From Bacillota bacterium (GTDB lineage Bacteria; Bacillota; Clostridia; Christensenellales; QAND01): a stretch of DNA of 8,598 nt. Position 1 is the stretch's first letter. Every line of letters starts with the position of its first letter. Shown here one piece after another: positions 1 through 7,028 of the stretch. Position numbers and translations under genes: made by a program. The stretch spans positions 1 to 8,598 of the forward strand of contig QAND01000010.1 of assembly GCA_003150225.1 (NCBI GenBank), given 5' to 3'. Under the pieces are notes generated by a model. The model did not search any database and was not told where the DNA came from. It was given only the letters and a program-made list of their open reading frames with translations.

Positions 1-236
1 CAATGCACGTCTGCATCTACCACCACTTTACACCCATTGCCTATGATGAGCCTTCTCATATGAACAGGGGTGTTGTGAAGTACCGTCGCTGTCTCAGAGC
101 CATCTACCTCATAGTAGGTATTACTATTCAGCTCACTGAGTGACGGAGTCTGGAATGGCAAGCAGACCAAATAGATAATGCCAATACTCAGCATAAACCA
201 AACCCCCGGCGGAATATGTCGAAATATTCTTTTCAT
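1..236 (-). CDS. Membrane-anchored protein of unknown function, C-terminus cut off by window edge
   Basis: The reading frame opens with ATG at 234-236 and stays open to the window edge, giving 78 codons of an incomplete gene. A GAGGAG ribosome binding site lies at 247-252, 10 bases before the start. Residues about 12-28 (VWFMLSIGIIYLVCLPF) form one hydrophobic segment behind a basic N-terminus (MKRIFRH), so the rest should face the outside of the cell. The visible outer part is polar and likely beta-rich (YYEVDGSETATVLHNTPVHM). The gene follows the ABC ATPase by 38 bases and is probably the last or a late gene of the same operon. One anchor plus an extracellular region would fit an accessory (HlyD-like) subunit of the transporter, but too little is visible to assign a family. 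The gene is real by its RBS and context; the function is unknown. Confidence 0.72.
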   Translation of the reverse strand, partial: MKRIFRHIPPGVWFMLSIGIIYLVCLPFQTPSLSELNSNTYYEVDGSETATVLHNTPVHMRRLIIGNGCKVVVDADVH

Positions 237-274
237 AAAGTCTCAGCTCCTCATAATGATTCTAAAAATAGCGA

Positions 275-943
275 TTATCGAACTCTTTGGAGAATCCCGC
301 CATCCATTTGGTATACACGTTTGCAGAGAAAATCAATATCTTCTTGAATATGGCTGGTCAAAATCATAGTTTTCCTTCTCTTTCCAATCTCTGCAAAAAG
401 ATTACGCATGTCAGCCACCCCTTGCTTATCCAGACCATTCATCGGTTCGTCCAAGATAAGCGTATCTGGATCTTCCATTATTGCTTGCGCAATTCCAAGT
501 CGTTGCTTCATGCCCATACTATATTTTCGCACAGGCTTATAGTCCAACGGATCTAGTCCGACTGTCTTCAAAACCTCATTTACCGATTGTGGTTTGATCT
601 TATTCTGAATTTGTGAAAGTTGCAGGAGGTTTTCTCTTCCGCTTAGTTCTCCAAGAAAACCGGGACTTTCAATAATGAACCCTATTGACTTTGGGAATCT
701 CTTTTTTTCGTGGTAATTCACACCATGCACGGTTATTGTACCTTGCGAAGGCACAATAAAACCACATATGCATTTAAGGAGCATACTTTTCCCAGAGCCA
801 TTGTTACCAATGATACCTGTTATCTCCCCGTCAGGAAACTCCGCGCAGACATTGCGCAAAATTACACTCTTATGTATACTCAGGGACACATCTGACACGA
901 CGATACCTTCCACTAAGCTCCCCTCACTTTCAGCTAGATTCAT
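275..943 (-). CDS. ABC transporter ATP-binding protein, LanF/BcrA type
   Basis: This cytoplasmic ATPase should power the membrane proteins encoded just upstream. Motifs in order: Walker A GNNGSGKS (46-53), E-loop IIESPGF (about 90-96), signature SMGMKQRLG (142-150), Walker B LILDEP (162-167), D-loop NGLD (169-172) and switch His in TSH (196-198). A glutamate in place of the Q-loop glutamine, and S-x-GMKQRLG in place of LSGGQ, are known features of lantibiotic-immunity (NisF-like) and bacitracin-resistance (BcrA-like) ATPases; all key catalytic residues are present. The 222-residue length is usual for a single-domain subunit. Two starts are possible. ATG at 943 has AGAGG only 4 bases away. GTG at 913 has GAGGGG at 920-925 with 6-base spacing and gives an N-terminus closer to the family, so the first 10 residues are doubtful. 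It lies 19 bases after the third membrane protein. The substrate is not known. Confidence 0.95.
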   Translation of the reverse strand: MNLAESEGSLVEGIVVSDVSLSIHKSVILRNVCAEFPDGEITGIIGNNGSGKSMLLKCICGFIVPSQGTITVHGVNYHEKKRFPKSIGFIIESPGFLGELSGRENLLQLSQIQNKIKPQSVNEVLKTVGLDPLDYKPVRKYSMGMKQRLGIAQAIMEDPDTLILDEPMNGLDKQGVADMRNLFAEIGKRRKTMILTSHIQEDIDFLCKRVYQMDGGILQRVR

Positions 944-962
944 GTGGCCTCTACCAAATGCA

Positions 963-1727
963 TTACCAATAGTTTTTGCGCATCCGGTATCCTATGTAAG
1001 TTATAACTATAACGATACCGATGAACAAGACTGATAAAGCGCAGGCAACCCATAGCAAATAGCCATCATATTCATTCACCAAATTACTGCGGACTATCAT
1101 CATCCAACTTCCCGGGAGATACTCAGCTCCTTTTACTGGAAAGAACACTGATAACAGCATACATAGCAAGAATGAAGCTACTCCCAACGCAGAAATCTTT
1201 GTTAAAGACTGGAAGGATAATTGCATTGAGGTTAGTGCACACATAACTATTACTTGCATACCTGTAATCAACCATAATAGTGTGAATGCGTGAATATTGC
1301 GAATCGGCGATATCCATAGCACCGCCGCTCCATCACGTAGAATTGAAAACATACAAATCCCTGCGTTAATCGCGATATAGTAAACCGAGACAAGCAACCA
1401 AGTTGCAACGCACTGCCTAAACCACCACTGAAATGCGCTAGTGTATCTTGGTAGCATAAAACGAGCAAATTGCAAATCCGCCTCCATACATTTTCCAATT
1501 AGAATCGACAAAAAAGCATGTGGAAAAATCCAAGACATCAACAATTCTAAATTTATCGGCTCCTGAAACATATATGGTTGGCCGGCTTGAAACGTATATA
1601 AACGCCCGACCCACCCCCTATCAGGAGTTTGTATCACTCCTATGAGGATACTGAGCGCGATCGCTATTGGAAATATTGGGGAACGCATCATATTCTTTGT
1701 TCGCCTGATAATATCATTGTGTACCAT
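963..1727 (-). CDS. ABC-2 type membrane protein (third permease-like subunit)
   Basis: A 254-residue integral membrane protein with about six hydrophobic segments. The first is near residues 16-32 (PIFPIAIALSILIGVIQ) and the last near 228-246 (ACALSVLFIGIVIVITYIG), and the protein ends in a basic tail (YRMRKNYW). It starts at ATG 1727, only 2 bases after the stop of the preceding permease-like gene. Its RBS (GGAGG, 1738-1742, spacing 10) lies inside that gene, which points to coupled translation. It sits directly upstream of the ATPase, so it is very likely a transmembrane subunit of the same transporter. I see no sequence motif that names a substrate. Size and topology match LanE/LanG or BcrB-type permeases, but similarity to the two neighbouring permeases is not obvious by eye. 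Confidence 0.85.
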   Translation of the reverse strand: MVHNDIIRRTKNMMRSPIFPIAIALSILIGVIQTPDRGWVGRLYTFQAGQPYMFQEPINLELLMSWIFPHAFLSILIGKCMEADLQFARFMLPRYTSAFQWWFRQCVATWLLVSVYYIAINAGICMFSILRDGAAVLWISPIRNIHAFTLLWLITGMQVIVMCALTSMQLSFQSLTKISALGVASFLLCMLLSVFFPVKGAEYLPGSWMMIVRSNLVNEYDGYLLWVACALSVLFIGIVIVITYIGYRMRKNYW

Positions 1728-1729
1728 CT

Positions 1730-2527
1730 TTATCTATCCTCCGAACTGCGCCTACGCCGACGAATATATGACGATACTACAAGGCAGCAAATGAAGCAGC
1801 CTGTGGAAATCAAAAGAATCTTGCCAAAAGATGCGCTTGTTATACTTGCTGGCAGCGGAGCTAATTCATCATAGTTTTGTATGAAGAAATAGCTATGAGG
1901 TACATATCTAACCCAAGAAGGCCATGCTTCAAGCGCATATTTACCGAGTAGGTGGAATATGAAGCATATTCCTAGTCCCCAAAGCCGTCTCTCCGTTAAG
2001 GCAGAAATAGAACATATTATCATGCCGTATATCCAGCAAATTAGCCCTATAAAGCATATCTGCCGTACTGTCGCTTCGAACGGGGACATGCCTTGAATCA
2101 GTTTGCTTGTAATGGGTGCAAAAGGAACAACGACTATATAATCTTCCATTCCCTCCGCTATTTGTTTTGCGGTACTGCCCCATTGTACTTTGTCTGGAGT
2201 GAACAAAAAATACGCGACAATCAACATGGAGATTGAAATTGTTATAACTGCGACCATGGACTTTAGCGCGCAAAATATCCCCTTGTAAAGCTTCCTTGCG
2301 AACCAGTTTGAGCTCATGAGAAGCAGGAAACCAATCCCAAGAGCATTATTAAAATACTGGACTTCTCCAAGCAAATAAAACAGCTTCTCCCCTTGCTCTA
2401 GCAACGGCAGGCTGACTGCGTAACGATACGTCATAAAAACTAACCACGCAAAAGAGAGGATGATTCCTGGATCTTTCAACATAGAAAGGGAATTATAATC
2501 CCCTTGTTTGCGCTTATGCCCCATCAT
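1730..2527 (-). CDS. ABC-2 type membrane protein (second permease-like subunit)
   Basis: A 265-residue polytopic membrane protein. Hydrophobic segments are visible near residues 20-36, 62-75, 90-110, 155-178, 183-198 and 232-254, followed by a strongly basic tail (SYIRRRRRSSEDR) expected in the cytoplasm. ATG 2527 is preceded by AAAGG about 9 bases away; a second ATG at 2524 follows immediately. The start overlaps the end of the preceding permease gene by 14 bases, a common sign of translational coupling and of subunits made in fixed ratio. No catalytic motif is seen. The role as a transmembrane subunit of the neighbouring ABC transporter is inferred from topology, size and position. It may be an immunity-type membrane protein rather than a true permease. 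Confidence 0.85.
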   Translation of the reverse strand: MMGHKRKQGDYNSLSMLKDPGIILSFAWLVFMTYRYAVSLPLLEQGEKLFYLLGEVQYFNNALGIGFLLLMSSNWFARKLYKGIFCALKSMVAVITISISMLIVAYFLFTPDKVQWGSTAKQIAEGMEDYIVVVPFAPITSKLIQGMSPFEATVRQICFIGLICWIYGMIICSISALTERRLWGLGICFIFHLLGKYALEAWPSWVRYVPHSYFFIQNYDELAPLPASITSASFGKILLISTGCFICCLVVSSYIRRRRRSSEDR

Positions 2528-3326
2528 ATTGTTTCACCTTTCGCCAGAAGAGTCCAAACGAAATTGCCAACATCACAGCGAAGAATAGCAGATAACTACT
2601 CAATCTGGCAGGCCACATTGAAGCCAGCAAATTTCCGCTGTAAATCGTCCACATAGCGGAATAAATCGAAGCGAATATATCGCTACTACTAGTGCAGGCA
2701 GCAACAAGAGAATATGTAAGAAACGGTATACACAGCGTGATATAGCGATTCCTTACATACCCTGATAGAGCCAATGCAAAAGATGCCCATGCCATTGAGC
2801 TGAAGGTTTGCAAGCCGAAAAGCGCTAAATAATACAAAATCGGTTTGGATCGAAATACATCCTCCATTACTACTTGCAAATTTTCCTTATAAAAGTCTGT
2901 CAATACATATGTTGAGTAATATGGAACATCCGCAAGCAAAAAGCAAATGGAGCAAAATAAAACAAATACAATTTGTGCAAAAAACACAGCGATAGCGGCA
3001 GCTATTGCGTTTGCAAGGAATCGGCACATTGCATATTGGACACGCCCAGTGCGAGCTATTTGATATTTTATATAGCCACTGCTTTGATCAGAGATAAAAC
3101 TACACGCATATGGACATGTTAGCGCAAAAAGACTAACTGGCAAAACAGCACTCTTATTTATTGCATTTACGACCACGTTAGTCATATGCATGTTTATCTG
3201 TTCCGAAAACATGGCCTGTGAAATAGGCTCGATGTTTGCCACAATCATTGGTAGCCACATTACGACTACCGCAAATATCCACGGCAAGCCAAAGGCGCGC
3301 TTGAGTTCCGAAATAAAGTTTTTCAT
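2514..3326 (-). CDS. ABC-2 type transporter permease (first permease subunit)
   Basis: A 270-residue integral membrane protein with six likely transmembrane segments (about 14-32, 61-78, 103-132, 162-189, 195-211 and 243-261). After the second segment comes a motif with D80, S-G at 83-84, Y88 and R92. This pattern, an acidic residue then SG-x-x-x-Y-x-x-x-R, recurs in clostridial ABC-2 permeases as I remember them. The start is a choice between two ATGs. That at 3326 gives MKNFISELKRAFG, a typical cytoplasmic amphipathic N-terminus, with GGGGGG at 3336-3341 nine bases upstream; an AAGGAG also present lies only 1 base away and is too close to be used. The ATG at 3353 adds nine residues (MCANGGTRS), has no clear RBS and directly follows a stop codon. 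It is the first of three consecutive membrane-protein genes ahead of the ATPase. Confidence 0.88.
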   Translation of the reverse strand: MKNFISELKRAFGLPWIFAVVVMWLPMIVANIEPISQAMFSEQINMHMTNVVVNAINKSAVLPVSLFALTCPYACSFISDQSSGYIKYQIARTGRVQYAMCRFLANAIAAAIAVFFAQIVFVLFCSICFLLADVPYYSTYVLTDFYKENLQVVMEDVFRSKPILYYLALFGLQTFSSMAWASFALALSGYVRNRYITLCIPFLTYSLVAACTSSSDIFASIYSAMWTIYSGNLLASMWPARLSSYLLFFAVMLAISFGLFWRKVKQYDGA

Positions 3327-3396
3327 ACTCCTTGTCCCCCCATTCGCACACATCTACTCAGAGCCAAACTCAAACGCGCAGCCTACACTCATCAAA

Positions 3397-4212
3397 TTAC
3401 CAAGTAGCACGCAAGGGCTCGCCGGAAACTGCATCATACACAGAATACGAATCCCCTATCGTATATCTCCAAGCTGGTACCAATATCTCGTCACCATCTT
3501 CTTGGGGAATGGGGTGATATGTAAGAACAGGCGCCACATCTTGCAGCATGGAAATATATTCAATTTCGTCAATGCTTAGGATCGTACTAGCATCGACCTC
3601 TTCGATTCTTTCAAACTGTACCGCCCTGCCATATGTCACAGCGTCAACTCCATTATCGGAAACATATAATACTATTTGTATTTCCCCTGGAAATGCCGTG
3701 ACCTCCATGCCGTCCAAATAATAGCGATAAATAATGTTATAAATACGCGAACGCTCCTTGTCTGGCTCACACGGTGTTATCGAAGCCGGCTGCAAAAAAC
3801 TAACATCTATTCCCATTTCATCTTGCAAAAATGCCAGTCCTAATTCAGCTGCTTCAGTAGCGGTGTACTTTCCGGGCTCTGTGCTTGCCGGAGGATTGGC
3901 ATATGACCAAGGTACTCCCTCGATACGATAGTCACGTGCAATATCTCCCGGCTTATCCATTGCGAAAGCTCCATACTCGGTCTGCCAAGAGAAAGTATAG
4001 CTCCCATCTGTACTGCTATAATGAGTATCATCTATTTTCTCTAGCTTTGTTCCCTCCTCGCCAAAGAAGGTTTCCATAACACTTTCAGCACTCGGCAGCG
4101 GCTGGGGAAGTACGCGATAAGAATAAAGTGTTTCTTGGGGTGCGGCTTGCGCAAGCGTAGTCGGCAGCAACATCAGCGTGACCAAAAACACAATCACGAT
4201 ACGAGATTTCAT
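3397..4212 (-). CDS. Secreted protein of unknown function, paralogue of the 4261-5109 product
   Basis: A 271-residue protein with a Sec signal peptide (MKSRIVIVFLVTLMLLPTTL, likely cut after AQA at about residue 23) and no lipobox, so it should be released or wall-associated. The mature part begins LYSYRVLPQPLPSAESV and contains a helical segment (KYTATEAAELGLAFLQDEMG) and a beta-rich segment (YRYYLDGMEVTAFPG, VLYVSDNGVDAV). It ends in VPAWRYTIGDSYSVYDAVSG and a terminal Trp. Every block has a counterpart in the next upstream gene. The fold is reminiscent of PepSY-like or DUF6034-type clostridial exported proteins, but I cannot confirm either. Start: ATG 4212 with AGGAGG 12 bases upstream. 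Upstream in-frame starts (GTG 4251, ATG 4224) would put extra basic residues before the signal peptide and fit the RBS badly. About 70 bases separate it from the first permease gene. Confidence 0.85.
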   Translation of the reverse strand: MKSRIVIVFLVTLMLLPTTLAQAAPQETLYSYRVLPQPLPSAESVMETFFGEEGTKLEKIDDTHYSSTDGSYTFSWQTEYGAFAMDKPGDIARDYRIEGVPWSYANPPASTEPGKYTATEAAELGLAFLQDEMGIDVSFLQPASITPCEPDKERSRIYNIIYRYYLDGMEVTAFPGEIQIVLYVSDNGVDAVTYGRAVQFERIEEVDASTILSIDEIEYISMLQDVAPVLTYHPIPQEDGDEILVPAWRYTIGDSYSVYDAVSGEPLRATW

Positions 4213-4260
4213 TTCGCGGATCATCCTCCTCAAGTTCAACAATGAGTACACATTTGGGCG

Positions 4261-5109
4261 TTACCATACTCCCTCAGTATTACGTATTTTCCCAGTGCGG
4301 GCATCAAAAGCATAGTGCTCCCCATACTGCGACTCTCCATACCAAGCGGGTTCTAGGCGGTTCATATCATTTGCGCTCGTCATATATGTCAATGCCAAAT
4401 TCGCACTTAAATTGCCTTGCTGTAAAGACGACACATCAACGATTGAGCTTGCGCTTATCTCTTCCTCTCGCTCAAATCTTACTATGCGGCTAGTCTCAAC
4501 CTCTTCGACGCCGTTGTCTCCCACCCATAGGACAACACCAGTATTGTCCGGCCAATTGGTTACTGAAAGGCCATCAAGCCTGTACTCATAAGAGACTCTA
4601 TAAATCGGCGAACGCTCCAGCCACGCATAACAGTTTTCAATCATCCCAACCGACAAACAACTGGTATCCATTCCTACTACATCCGCAAGAAATTGATAAC
4701 CAATTTCTATGGCCTCTTCTTCTGTATACAAGCCATTTTGGGTCCTTTGCGCAGGCGCTGCCCAACCGTTAGCATTTGCCTCTGCCTCGGTCAATGGCTG
4801 ACGATCAATTTCCGACGTTTTGTGCATAGAAAATATGCCGCTATTATTCTTCCCTATATATATGTCATACACATATCCCGTACTTTGGTCTGTATATGCA
4901 TAGCGTATACTATTCTCATCTTCAACGTCAAAGGACAGCTTTTCTGCCAGCTCTCCAAAACAAGCGGCAGATATACTTTGCACATCGTTTATTTCCTGCG
5001 CAATAATTCGATAGGTATAAACCCCTCCAGACACTCCCTCTGCAAATCCCAATATTGAAGTGGCACTCACGCATAATATTATGACTATCATAATCGCAAG
5101 CTTTTTCAC
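4261..5109 (-). CDS. Secreted protein of unknown function, paralogue of the 3397-4212 product
   Basis: A 282-residue exported protein starting at GTG 5107-5109, with GGAGG at 5118-5122 and 8-base spacing. The signal peptide is MKKLAIMIVIILCVSATSIL, probably cleaved after GFA at residue 23; there is no lipobox cysteine. The mature part follows the order seen in its paralogue: VYTYRIIAQEINDVQSI, then a helical block (LYTEEEAIEIGYQFLADVVG), then YEYRLDGLSVTNWPD and VVLWVGDNGVEEVETSR, then ALTYMT, LEPAW and a C-terminal Trp. Aligned by hand over 65 residues from ERSPIY / ERSRIY onward, 31 positions are identical, so the two arose by duplication and have diverged. A DUF6034- or PepSY-like relation is possible but unproven. 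A perfect 15-bp hairpin (5134-5168) lies just upstream of the RBS and may set expression relative to the preceding gene. Confidence 0.87.
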   Translation of the reverse strand: MKKLAIMIVIILCVSATSILGFAEGVSGGVYTYRIIAQEINDVQSISAACFGELAEKLSFDVEDENSIRYAYTDQSTGYVYDIYIGKNNSGIFSMHKTSEIDRQPLTEAEANANGWAAPAQRTQNGLYTEEEAIEIGYQFLADVVGMDTSCLSVGMIENCYAWLERSPIYRVSYEYRLDGLSVTNWPDNTGVVLWVGDNGVEEVETSRIVRFEREEEISASSIVDVSSLQQGNLSANLALTYMTSANDMNRLEPAWYGESQYGEHYAFDARTGKIRNTEGVW

Positions 5110-5133
5110 AGTTGATTCCTCCGCTCCGTTGGT

Positions 5134-5168
5134 TATGCTGTTGCCGGTCCAAAACCGGCAACAGCATA
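5134..5168 (-). promoter_or_regulatory. Perfect 15-bp intercistronic hairpin
   Basis: Arms 5134-5148 and 5154-5168 are perfect inverted repeats with a 5-base loop. The stem includes a strong GCCGG core. The hairpin lies in the 81-base gap between two genes of the same operon, 11 bases upstream of the GGAGG of the gene starting at 5109. No run of T follows on either strand, so it is not a classical intrinsic terminator, and it does not cover the RBS. It probably stabilises or separates the transcript segments, giving different amounts of upstream and downstream mRNA. The hairpin is directly visible; the role is inferred. Confidence 0.8.
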
Positions 5169-5190
5169 CGATTCTCAGTCGGACACTAAG

Positions 5191-5643
5191 TTAGTTCGGA
5201 CTCCACCTACCGGCATAGATGTAATCTGAAGACGCAGCTTCGCTAGGCACTCGAATCTGAAGTCGATAATTAGCGTTGACGATTCCTCGCCCAGCCAGAT
5301 AGGGAATTTCTTTTCCGTTTATCCCCATCCCAACTGTTACTTTATTATCGGTTCCACTTGTCGATGTGGCTATCTGGAAATTGTAAGCATCTCTATACAA
5401 GTACACATCTGCCCAACCATATACGTCTGCTCCGAGATACCTTTCGGACTCCATATTGTAAACCGATGTGATTGCAACAAGCGCCGAACCCGTCGTATCC
5501 TTCTTTAACGACGTGTTGGTTCTCATCGGACGGCTCTTCGATCCTTGAAGAGCATATTCATGAATCTGAATCGCGTAAGCAGCTGACGTCGCTATTATAG
5601 CAACCACGAGTAGAAGGATAAACAACTTCGTCCCGCGTCTCAT
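5191..5643 (-). CDS. Small secreted protein of unknown function
   Basis: A 150-residue protein with a clear signal peptide (MRRGTKLFILLLVVAIIATS, probably cut after AYA at residue 24). The mature product is about 126 residues, has no cysteine, and is rich in Tyr, Ser, Thr, Gly and alternating hydrophobics (YLGADVYGWADVYLYRD, YNFQIATSTS, KVTVGMGING, YRLQIRVPSE), which suggests a small all-beta domain. It ends YIYAGRWSPN. Start ATG 5643 is preceded by GGGGAGGA about 6 bases away. It sits between another small secreted protein gene (109 bases upstream) and the pair of larger secreted paralogues. I do not recognise the family. Export, size and co-transcription with a transporter of self-protection type would fit a secreted effector or a substrate of the system, but nothing in the sequence proves that. 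Confidence 0.83.
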   Translation of the reverse strand: MRRGTKLFILLLVVAIIATSAAYAIQIHEYALQGSKSRPMRTNTSLKKDTTGSALVAITSVYNMESERYLGADVYGWADVYLYRDAYNFQIATSTSGTDNKVTVGMGINGKEIPYLAGRGIVNANYRLQIRVPSEAASSDYIYAGRWSPN

Positions 5644-5752
5644 TCTTCTTCCTCCCCATTACTAAAATTATGGTCGTGTCTGTATCCAGAATAACAAAAG
5701 CATCCTTCTGTTTAATTGCCTAATGGAATCATCCCTTTCATCATGTCCATCA

Positions 5753-6175
5753 CTACGGCTTTGTCCCCGAATACTTGTTTACAGTTTCAATGACAGATCC
5801 TGCGCTGCTATATACCTTTCCCGTAACGTAAGTTCGATACAGATATCCACTACTAATACTCACCGCCCCGCCTGCATCGCAAGGCCCGTTATTGTTTTGA
5901 CCCGTCCACGTCTTGATTGTAGTCCAACTACCATCTTCTTTCCTTTGGAGTCGAACCGTAATTGTGGTTCTATTATTCTCAATCGGGTCTATTTCACCAT
6001 AGGCATGTGCCTTGCCCCCCGAGATGCTTAATTCCGCGCTTATAAAACTGGTATGGTCATATCTAGCCATATCAATAGGGGCTTCTTCTCGAGACTCATA
6101 GGCAAATGCAAATGACATAACAATAGTTACGAAGCAAATAACTACTGTAAATACTCCAAGCATCTTCTTTTTCAT
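5753..6175 (-). CDS. Small secreted beta-sandwich-like protein
   Basis: A 140-residue exported protein. The chosen start is ATG 6175: it opens the signal peptide (MKKKMLGVFTVVICFVTIVM, cut probably after AFA at residue 25) and has GGGAGG at 6185-6190, 9 bases upstream. A longer frame to 6241 would put 22 extra residues before the signal peptide. The mature domain has a pattern I know from small clostridial secreted proteins: ISAELSISGGKAHAYGEI, then TTITVRLQRKEDGSWTTIKTW, then SGYLYRTYVTGKVYSSAGSVIETVNKYS. This is most likely one Ig-like or all-beta domain. Its function is undescribed as far as I know; DUF6147 is one possible family name, unverified. It is the first gene after the sigma/anti-sigma pair, and its RBS is buried in a predicted hairpin (6185-6227), which suggests translational control. 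Confidence 0.85.
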   Translation of the reverse strand: MKKKMLGVFTVVICFVTIVMSFAFAYESREEAPIDMARYDHTSFISAELSISGGKAHAYGEIDPIENNRTTITVRLQRKEDGSWTTIKTWTGQNNNGPCDAGGAVSISSGYLYRTYVTGKVYSSAGSVIETVNKYSGTKP

Positions 6176-6184
6176 ATGACAAGA

Positions 6185-6227
6185 CCTCCCAATCCATCTC
6201 CTTATACATAGAAGACGGGTTGGGAGG
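6185..6227 (-). promoter_or_regulatory. Hairpin sequestering the RBS of the 5753-6175 gene
   Basis: In the minus-strand transcript CCUCCCAA (from 6227-6220) can pair with UUGGGAGG (6192-6185). Two more G-C pairs follow inside after one A/C mismatch, and the loop is about 21 bases. The 3' arm contains the whole GGGAGG ribosome binding site of the gene starting at 6175, so the closed form would block initiation. The loop exposes an AAGGAG that directly abuts an ATG without spacing and probably does not serve as an RBS. The pairing is seen in the sequence; thermal, protein or ligand control is inference. Confidence 0.6.
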
Positions 6228-6257
6228 CCAAGACGTGACAAATTGCGGGCCGTTCGC

Positions 6258-7010
6258 TTAAATTATTTTTACATTTTCCGCTATCTTCAGCGCCTCTTCT
6301 TTGGAGCCATCCACGCGCAATACAAAATATCTATTGTTAAGGCTCCAAACTACTGTTATAGTATTCCCTTTTTCGACAACCAGTGCATCGGTCATACCTA
6401 TCGTGACATGGGTCAATTCAGCGCCTTCGCTGTCAATATTTGTATAAGTGTCAGATGAATATTCCCCAAAGCGTATCCCCCTGCTTCCGCCTGTCTCTGT
6501 AAAGTAAGCTGTACTTCCTCTACTGTTAATCTGTGTTAGAACGAAACCATCAGGAATATAAGATGGATAATATTTTCCTCGCCATGCAACAGGCACATCA
6601 AAAGTCATCTCTTCATTTTCCACCATGCTGATCTCCGTATATTCATCTTGTATGTTAATCAGCAGTTCCATAACCCGGACACGTATAGCTTCGATATTTG
6701 CGATAGCAATCGGAGCTGCAATCCCAATGACAAGTACGACGCAAGCGCCAATGAGAACGAGGCGTGACATTGCTTTCTTCGCCTCATTGAGCCTTTTAGT
6801 TTTCCGCTCCTTTCGCGTCTCTCTTTCAAGTTTATCTAAAAACATTTGATAGGCAATGTCAGGATGCACCTGCTCATTTTCCTTGTCAGATTCCTCAACT
6901 TCTTTCAATATATCCTCAGTCTCCAGTGCCTCTTTTTGCAGATAAGCCAGTCGGATCATGGTGTCCATATGCCTATCTTGAATATCATCATAATTATTAT
7001 AATTGCTCAT
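6258..7010 (-). CDS. Membrane anti-sigma factor with C-terminal DUF4367 domain
   Basis: A 250-residue protein with three parts. A charged helical cytoplasmic region (residues 1-80) begins MSNYNNYDDIQDRHMDTMIR and would bind the sigma factor. One transmembrane helix follows at about 82-104 (SRLVLIGACVVLVIGIAAPI). An extracellular domain at about 136-250 shows the DUF4367 pattern: W-R-G-K-Y-Y-P-S-Y-I-P-D-G-F, IRFGEY, and a final EEALKIAENVKII. DUF4367 proteins are commonly encoded next to sigma factors in Firmicutes. The gene starts 18 bases after the sigma gene, with AAGGAGGT at 7023-7030 overlapping that gene's stop codon and a 12-base spacer. The expected role is to hold the sigma factor inactive until an outside signal, perhaps one of the exported proteins or an antimicrobial, alters the extracellular domain. 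No zinc-binding anti-sigma motif is seen. Confidence 0.87.
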   Translation of the reverse strand: MSNYNNYDDIQDRHMDTMIRLAYLQKEALETEDILKEVEESDKENEQVHPDIAYQMFLDKLERETRKERKTKRLNEAKKAMSRLVLIGACVVLVIGIAAPIAIANIEAIRVRVMELLINIQDEYTEISMVENEEMTFDVPVAWRGKYYPSYIPDGFVLTQINSRGSTAYFTETGGSRGIRFGEYSSDTYTNIDSEGAELTHVTIGMTDALVVEKGNTITVVWSLNNRYFVLRVDGSKEEALKIAENVKII

Positions 7011-7028
7011 TTTAATAAGCTTACCTCC

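Noticed and set aside
3190..3579. Plus-strand open frame of 129 codons spanning the permease / secreted protein junction
   Set aside because: It overlaps two well-supported minus-strand genes with signal peptides, transmembrane segments and RBSs; its translation has no recognisable domain and no ribosome binding site I could see.
4693..5058. Plus-strand open frame of 121 codons
   Set aside because: It lies wholly inside the secreted paralogue gene on the minus strand, which has a signal peptide and a clear homologue next door. The plus-strand frame is a reading-frame shadow.
5644..5752. Possible internal promoter (TTGTTA ... CATAAT) and a 12-codon ATG frame
   Set aside because: Spacing between the boxes is 19 bases with weak matches, and the tiny frame has no conserved feature, so neither is supported.
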